From: Candidatus Gerdarchaeota archaeon
GTDB lineage: Archaea > Asgardarchaeota > Heimdallarchaeia > JABLTI01
Direction: 5' to 3'
Assembly (NCBI GenBank): GCA_016840945.1
Contig: JAEORJ010000301.1
Location: 1 to 10,310 of the forward strand
Length of the DNA stretch: 10,310 nucleotides
Both the position numbers and the translations under genes were made by a program. Numbering within the stretch: position 1 is the stretch's first letter; each line of letters begins with the position of its first letter. This document shows positions 5,287 to 10,310 of the stretch, in pieces. Below the pieces are notes generated by a model, which saw only the letters and a list, made by a program, of their open reading frames with translations, was not told where the DNA came from and did no database searches.

Positions 5287-8200
5287 ATGTCTGAATATGA
5301 AACAAAAGCAGACTCCTTTGTAGCAAAAGGAAAATGGAAAAATGCTGCAGAGACCTATATTGTAGCAGCTAAAACTTTTCTTGAAAATAACGATAAAGAA
5401 CCAGCTAAAAACTCAATACTAAAAGCAATAGAAAATGCTGAAAAGTCTGGAATAGATGATTTAATTATTGATTCAGTATTTCTAATGAAAGAGGTTGCTT
5501 CTGGTCAGGAACTAAATGATGTTTTATCTAAAGCCATAAAACCACTAAATAAGCTAATTGAAGAATCTATACCTAAAAAGAAATTTGATTTAATAATAGA
5601 ATACATTAGTAAAAAAGAGTTAATTTATCGATCATTAGGTGAAGATTTGGAAGAAACTTTGTTAGAAAAAGGTGGCTTTTTACATGAACAAGCATTTTTG
5701 CTTATAACTAATAAAAGTGAGGAAATTAGAAAGAAAGCAATAGAGGACATTCATGAAGCAGCTAAAATTTTTCTTGAAATTAATAAGAAAGAAGAAAAAG
5801 TACAGGGAGAAATAAATGCCTTAACATTACTTATTGAAGAAGGTTATTTGAAGCAAGGATTGCCATTTTTCCATGAACTAGTAGATTATTGTCATAAGGA
5901 AGGAATGCCACAAAAAGCTGAAGAAATTATTCAAATTATTATCAATTATGCTAATGAAATACTAGATGGAAGAGGATCTAAAAAACTGGTTAAAACAATA
6001 AAAGAGACATTAAATGAAACAGATCCTGGAGGGGAGTTGCTTAAAATAGGTATTGAAAAAGCTCTTGAGATAAATTCCAAACAAATGATTGTAAATGCAT
6101 CAAAGGTGCAATCAGATTTTGCTGAACAATTATTTGATAAGAAAAATTATACTTCAGCTAAAAACTTTTACGAAAAAGCATTGCAATTACTAATAACAAT
6201 CAATGATAAAGAAAACGCTTCTCAATTAGCTCAAAAAATAATTGAAAAAGCTTATTCAATTTTAGATTTGAAAGGACTCTTTAATGAAGGATTAAATTAC
6301 TTAAAAGTAATTCATCAAATGGAAAAAATCAATCTTGATTTTCTTGGTGATTTTTATATTGATAAAGCAGAAAAAATGTATTCTCGAGAGAAACTTGAGT
6401 TAGCTTTAGATGATTATTTGAATTCTGCTCGAGCCTTTTTATCTGGTAAAATAAAAAAGAAATTTACTTCTACTGTTGAGATTATTTATAATAAAGCAAT
6501 TGATTTGATTGGTAAGAATAATAAAAATACTGCAATATTATTTGTTGATAATATTACTGGTATTTTAGAAAATGAACAAGCATATGAACAAATCGGTAAA
6601 AATCTATCAAAAATATCAATCGCTTTTGTTAAAATAAATAGTCTTAAAGAGGCAAATGATTATTCACAAAAAGCTGTTGAAAATCTCATTAAAGCTGGGA
6701 ATACACTCGAAGCTGGAAATTCTCATAAGACAATAGGAGATTCTTTGATCAATTTGGGATTATTTGATACTGCATCCTATCATCTAATAGAAGCAGCAAA
6801 ATTATTCAAACAAGCAGAAGCAGTAGATAAAATTCCAAAAACAGTTACTCCTTTGGTTAATTCAGCTAAATTAATGTTGACTGAAGGAAATGTTGCTCAA
6901 GCTCAAAAATTGATTATGGATGCATCGTTATGTGCTGAGCAAAAGGATCCACTAGCACAAATGAATGCTTTGATGGATTTCGTGGATCATGCACTTCAAA
7001 ATAATCAACCTCAGCTTGCTTTAGATGATTTGAAAATCACTACTTCATTATTAGAAACAAATTATCCAGAAGAATCAAAGAAAATAGTTAAGAAAATACT
7101 AACAGCTGGTAAGCAATTAATTAATTCTAAACAGAACTATTCACTAGCTAAAGAATATGTAAACCATGGTATTAATACATTGGAATCATTAAACGAATTT
7201 AGTGAAGCAAGTACTATAATACTCGAATTTGGTGAATTATTATTAAAAGTTAATCAAAAAGAATTAGCTAAGGAATTATTACTTCAAATTGATAAAATAC
7301 TAAATAATGAATCAAATCCTGAAGAATTTGGTGAAAAGGTAAGTGTTGCAGGAAGATTACTTATTGATCATAGTCTAATTGATGATGGGATTGATTTACT
7401 ACGTAAATCGATTGGAGCTTTTCTAAGTCTAGGTATTGTTGAACCTGTAAGTAAGCTTTCGTTCTATTGTTCAGAACGAGCTAATGTTGAGATTAAAAAT
7501 AATGAAATAATTCAAGCTAAACATCTTTACATTGCTGCAATGGAGTTTAGCAGTTTAGTCAATTTAGAAACCCAAGAACAAATTTTAACTGCTGCGACAA
7601 ATTCATTTATAGATGCAGGTGATCTTTATATTGTAAAAGAATTTTACGATTTTGCAAGAAATAATCTTGAAGGCGAAAAAGATTATTTAATGAAATTAGG
7701 TCGATTAATTATTTATCAAGGAGCTATTTTACGAGATAAAAAGGAATTATTTGATGAAGCTTCTGAATTTATCAGAAACGGAATTCATATCTTGAATCAA
7801 GTAGCATTGTTAGAAGAAGCTGGTGAAGCTGCACTAACACAAGGGAATGCTTTCATAGAGAAAGAGAATTTTATTTATGGTGAAGAGTTAATAGAAACAG
7901 GGGCTCAAATTTTCATCCAAATAAATAATTTAGAACGTTCAGGTGATGCTTTTCTTTCTTTAGCAGAAATTAATATCAAACGCCAATTATGGGAAGATGC
8001 TTTAAGACAAATTAATTTAGCTATAAAATCATTTCAAGATGGTAATCAAGAAAAGCTTGCATTGGCTTTAATTAAATCAGCTGAAATTGGTCAAAAAGCA
8101 TTGATTCAAAATCCTGTAGAAAATCGAGAATTTGCTATATCCTGTTTCGATATAGGAACTGAAATTGCTAAGAAAAACAATCTTACAGAAATTGAAATAG

Positions 8201-10269
8201 AAATTAATATGGAACAAGGTAGAGCTTTTGCTCAAATAAAGGATTATCAAACATCTTATAACACATTTTTACAATCAGTCAATATCTTAGAAGAACATGA
8301 TGAATCAGAAAAATCACCTTTCATTGCTGATGAACTTTCAAATTATGCATTACAGTTTATAAGTGAAAATGAAATACAATTAGGACTTCATATTGTAGAT
8401 TTAGCTACTGGTATATATCTAAGATTAGGAAAGCCAATAAATGCATCAGAAGTATATATGAAAGCATGTAATGCTTTGCTGAAAATGAACCAGATTGGTG
8501 AAGGAGTTAAATTAGTTCTTCTTGCATCAGATACTTTAATGGTAGCTGAAGAATATGTAAATGCGGTAAAAATTCTAGAAGAGATCACTGATCTACTATA
8601 CGGTATGAATGATTACAATAATGCATCAATTGTTACAGGACAAATTGTTACTGTGCATCAAAAAACAGGTAATATAGCAGAACAAAAGAATGCCATATAT
8701 AAATTAGTGAAAAAAGCTGATGAAGTAATAAAAAGTGGTAAAATTATTGATGCTGAACAATTATGGGAGCAAGCTTCCAATTATAGCATATCCACTAATT
8801 TAGAATTTGCTATGGAAATAAACAATCATAGAATTAATAGTCTAATGAGTGCTGGAATGTATAATTCTGTAAACAATGCATTCAAACAGATATTAGAAAT
8901 TTTAGAACAAAATATAGAACCATTAGTGGAACAAGGAAATAGAGTTGCTGGAATAGCTGCAGAACTTTTCTCTAAAAATGAGTTTGAATTATCAAAGAAT
9001 TTCATTCTCACAGCAATTGAATTTTTCAAAAACGCAGAACATTATGATCGAGCAACAAAGCTTTGTACTACCATGAGTCAAAGTTTCATACAAAAAGGTG
9101 ATGAAGTTAATGGCATTGAATTGATAGATAATGCGGCAAATATTGCTAATGAAACTAAAGGAGCTCATGAAGCGGCTAAAATTTACCTCTCCTCAGGATT
9201 TGTGCTAATAGAAAAAGGTTATGCCAATAGTGGCAGATTATCTATTAACAAGGCAATTGATATTGAAGTTCAAACAAATAATTTGGTCGGTTGTAATGAA
9301 TTAGGTGAGATGACATTACAAAAAGCCAATGAATTAGTTACTGGTGATCTTGCTATTGCTATGGAAATTTATTCTCGAGCATCAAGTATTTTTGAAAGTG
9401 CTAATTCATTCAGTAAAGCAGGTGAAGTGCAAGGAATAATCACTTCAAACTATCTTAATGCTAATAAAGCACAGGAAGCAATGGATTCAACAGAAAAAGC
9501 AATTGATCTTTTTATAAAAGGAAAAAACATCGAATCTGGTGCATTATTAGTTAAACACACAATTGAATCATCGAGAAGATTTTTCGAAGAAAATGAAATG
9601 ACCAAAGGAGTACTAATTCTAGAACGAAATAGACTACTTATTGAAAAGCTTTCCAGATTTGATCTTCTTAGTTCAATAATTGGAATCTATTTTGCTGCTG
9701 CAAGGCAAAATCTACCAAACAGAAAATCAGCTATTGGTGTATTCTTTTTAACAAGAGCAATAGAATTAGCAAAAAGTAGCCCAGATTCTGAAGAAATTAA
9801 AAGAGCTATAGATATTAGTCTTAAATTGGCTCGTGAAATAATTTCTAATAAAAATGCAATATCTGGTGCGAAAGTAATTGAAATAATTCAAAAACAAGAT
9901 GTTGCAAAAACAGTATTGTTACCTATTGTTACTGAGACTATTATTGAATCACTCAAATTAACTTTAGATGTAGAATGGAATATGATTGGTAAGATAACAA
10001 GAGATGCAATTCGATTTTTCAAGGCTACGAATCAATCTGAGGGTATTAGTCAAATAATTTCTATCCTAACTAAAAGAGCTAATGCTGATATTTTACAAAA
10101 TAAACCACAAATAGGATTCTTCTTTGTGGAACATGCATTGAAATTAATTCGGGAAACTGAGAATCCTTCCTTATATTTACAATTGGGAAGTGAATTATTT
10201 GAACAATTATTAACAATAAATCCTGAAACTAATTTTGAGCTTAAATATCGAGTGCGTGGTTATTGTTAG
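5287..10269 (+). CDS. Giant TPR / SNAP-like alpha-solenoid protein
   Basis: The 1660-aa product consists almost entirely of paired amphipathic helices of about 36-40 residues with TPR-type spacing of small and aromatic residues. From the chosen Met, clear units include AKGKWKNAAETYIVAAKTF (13-31), FDKKNYTSAKNFYEKALQLL (283-302), INLGLFDTASYHLIEAAKLF (488-507) and KRQLWEDALRQINLAIKSF (898-916). The helix-pair style recalls alpha-SNAP and other 14-3-3-like TPR proteins, which act as protein-binding scaffolds. No catalytic motif, signal peptide or membrane span is visible. I chose the ATG at 5287 because GAGG at 5275-5278 lies 8 nt before it. The ATG at 5269 (six residues longer) has no ribosome site. 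The end is suspect: the last residues RVRGYC break the repeat pattern, and another frame continues to the window edge. The preceding propeller-longin gene suggests a shared complex, which is inference. Confidence 0.85.
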   Translation: MSEYETKADSFVAKGKWKNAAETYIVAAKTFLENNDKEPAKNSILKAIENAEKSGIDDLIIDSVFLMKEVASGQELNDVLSKAIKPLNKLIEESIPKKKFDLIIEYISKKELIYRSLGEDLEETLLEKGGFLHEQAFLLITNKSEEIRKKAIEDIHEAAKIFLEINKKEEKVQGEINALTLLIEEGYLKQGLPFFHELVDYCHKEGMPQKAEEIIQIIINYANEILDGRGSKKLVKTIKETLNETDPGGELLKIGIEKALEINSKQMIVNASKVQSDFAEQLFDKKNYTSAKNFYEKALQLLITINDKENASQLAQKIIEKAYSILDLKGLFNEGLNYLKVIHQMEKINLDFLGDFYIDKAEKMYSREKLELALDDYLNSARAFLSGKIKKKFTSTVEIIYNKAIDLIGKNNKNTAILFVDNITGILENEQAYEQIGKNLSKISIAFVKINSLKEANDYSQKAVENLIKAGNTLEAGNSHKTIGDSLINLGLFDTASYHLIEAAKLFKQAEAVDKIPKTVTPLVNSAKLMLTEGNVAQAQKLIMDASLCAEQKDPLAQMNALMDFVDHALQNNQPQLALDDLKITTSLLETNYPEESKKIVKKILTAGKQLINSKQNYSLAKEYVNHGINTLESLNEFSEASTIILEFGELLLKVNQKELAKELLLQIDKILNNESNPEEFGEKVSVAGRLLIDHSLIDDGIDLLRKSIGAFLSLGIVEPVSKLSFYCSERANVEIKNNEIIQAKHLYIAAMEFSSLVNLETQEQILTAATNSFIDAGDLYIVKEFYDFARNNLEGEKDYLMKLGRLIIYQGAILRDKKELFDEASEFIRNGIHILNQVALLEEAGEAALTQGNAFIEKENFIYGEELIETGAQIFIQINNLERSGDAFLSLAEINIKRQLWEDALRQINLAIKSFQDGNQEKLALALIKSAEIGQKALIQNPVENREFAISCFDIGTEIAKKNNLTEIEIEINMEQGRAFAQIKDYQTSYNTFLQSVNILEEHDESEKSPFIADELSNYALQFISENEIQLGLHIVDLATGIYLRLGKPINASEVYMKACNALLKMNQIGEGVKLVLLASDTLMVAEEYVNAVKILEEITDLLYGMNDYNNASIVTGQIVTVHQKTGNIAEQKNAIYKLVKKADEVIKSGKIIDAEQLWEQASNYSISTNLEFAMEINNHRINSLMSAGMYNSVNNAFKQILEILEQNIEPLVEQGNRVAGIAAELFSKNEFELSKNFILTAIEFFKNAEHYDRATKLCTTMSQSFIQKGDEVNGIELIDNAANIANETKGAHEAAKIYLSSGFVLIEKGYANSGRLSINKAIDIEVQTNNLVGCNELGEMTLQKANELVTGDLAIAMEIYSRASSIFESANSFSKAGEVQGIITSNYLNANKAQEAMDSTEKAIDLFIKGKNIESGALLVKHTIESSRRFFEENEMTKGVLILERNRLLIEKLSRFDLLSSIIGIYFAAARQNLPNRKSAIGVFFLTRAIELAKSSPDSEEIKRAIDISLKLAREIISNKNAISGAKVIEIIQKQDVAKTVLLPIVTETIIESLKLTLDVEWNMIGKITRDAIRFFKATNQSEGISQIISILTKRANADILQNKPQIGFFFVEHALKLIRETENPSLYLQLGSELFEQLLTINPETNFELKYRVRGYC

Positions 10270-10310
10270 CAAATATTTCAACAAATAAAGAACTTGGACT
10301 ATATCGAACG
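10245..10310 (+). other. Open alternate frame at the end of the TPR gene (continuation or next gene)
   Basis: In the frame one base behind that of the TPR ORF, codons run open from 10245 to the window edge and encode SSAWLLLANISTNKELGLYR. The residues and codon choice resemble this protein's helical repeats more than the in-frame RVRGYC ending does. Either a frameshift, real or from sequencing, separates the C-terminus, or a second gene starts here, for example at TTG 10263, overlapping the stop. No ribosome site is evident for a new start. The window ends too soon to decide. Confidence 0.35.

Noticed and set aside
5265..5294. Nine-codon ORF starting at ATG 5265, overlapping the TPR start
   Set aside because: It is too short, has no ribosome site, and its occurrence is expected by chance in such sequence.
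8388..9029. Minus-strand open frames of 66-67 codons inside the TPR gene
   Set aside because: They are shadows of the long coding frame with no ribosome site or motif.
1..10310. CRISPR arrays, tRNA or rRNA genes, insertion sequences
   Set aside because: No spaced identical repeats, no tRNA-like cloverleaf or CCA end, no transposase and no terminal repeats were seen on either strand.

Overview
This is a strongly AT-rich, gene-dense archaeal-looking window. The closest fit is an anaerobic archaeon, probably of the Asgard type. That is inferred from three things: a two-domain archaeal protein disulfide oxidoreductase, a full anaerobe oxygen-defence gene set, and a large beta-propeller / zinc-ribbon / longin-like fusion beside a giant TPR protein. 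No rRNA or other marker gene is present, so the lineage is not proven.

Left part (1-2717, all minus strand), in transcription order: a protein disulfide oxidoreductase, a flavodiiron protein (FprA-type O2 reductase), a desulfoferrodoxin-type superoxide reductase, and the N-terminal third of rubrerythrin, cut by the window edge. Together they cover O2 to water, superoxide to peroxide, peroxide to water, and repair of thiol/disulfide balance. Each of the four has a purine-rich Shine-Dalgarno-like site 6-9 nt before the start chosen here. In the flavodiiron and desulfoferrodoxin genes this moves the start inward from the longest ORF. Desulfoferrodoxin and rubrerythrin are 14 nt apart and almost certainly cotranscribed. 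The other two gaps (about 140-150 nt) hold TATA-like boxes, oligo-T runs and one strand-specific hairpin, so several transcription units are likely.

Middle (2718-3013): a very AT-rich divergent promoter region with TATA-like boxes facing both ways, a perfect 14-bp palindrome and a short dyad.

Right part (3014-10310, plus strand): a 716-aa protein with about seven FG-GAP/VCBS-like propeller blades, a four-cysteine zinc ribbon, a longin/roadblock-like domain and a helical, possibly winged-helix tail. It is followed 122 nt later by a 1660-aa protein made almost wholly of TPR/SNAP-like helical repeats. Propeller, longin-type fold and alpha-solenoid are the parts from which eukaryotic coat, BBSome and GTPase-regulator complexes are built. 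This pair is the most interesting part of the window, but its function cannot be read from the sequence. The giant ORF ends abruptly near the window edge, and another frame stays open with TPR-like residues, so its true C-terminus is uncertain.
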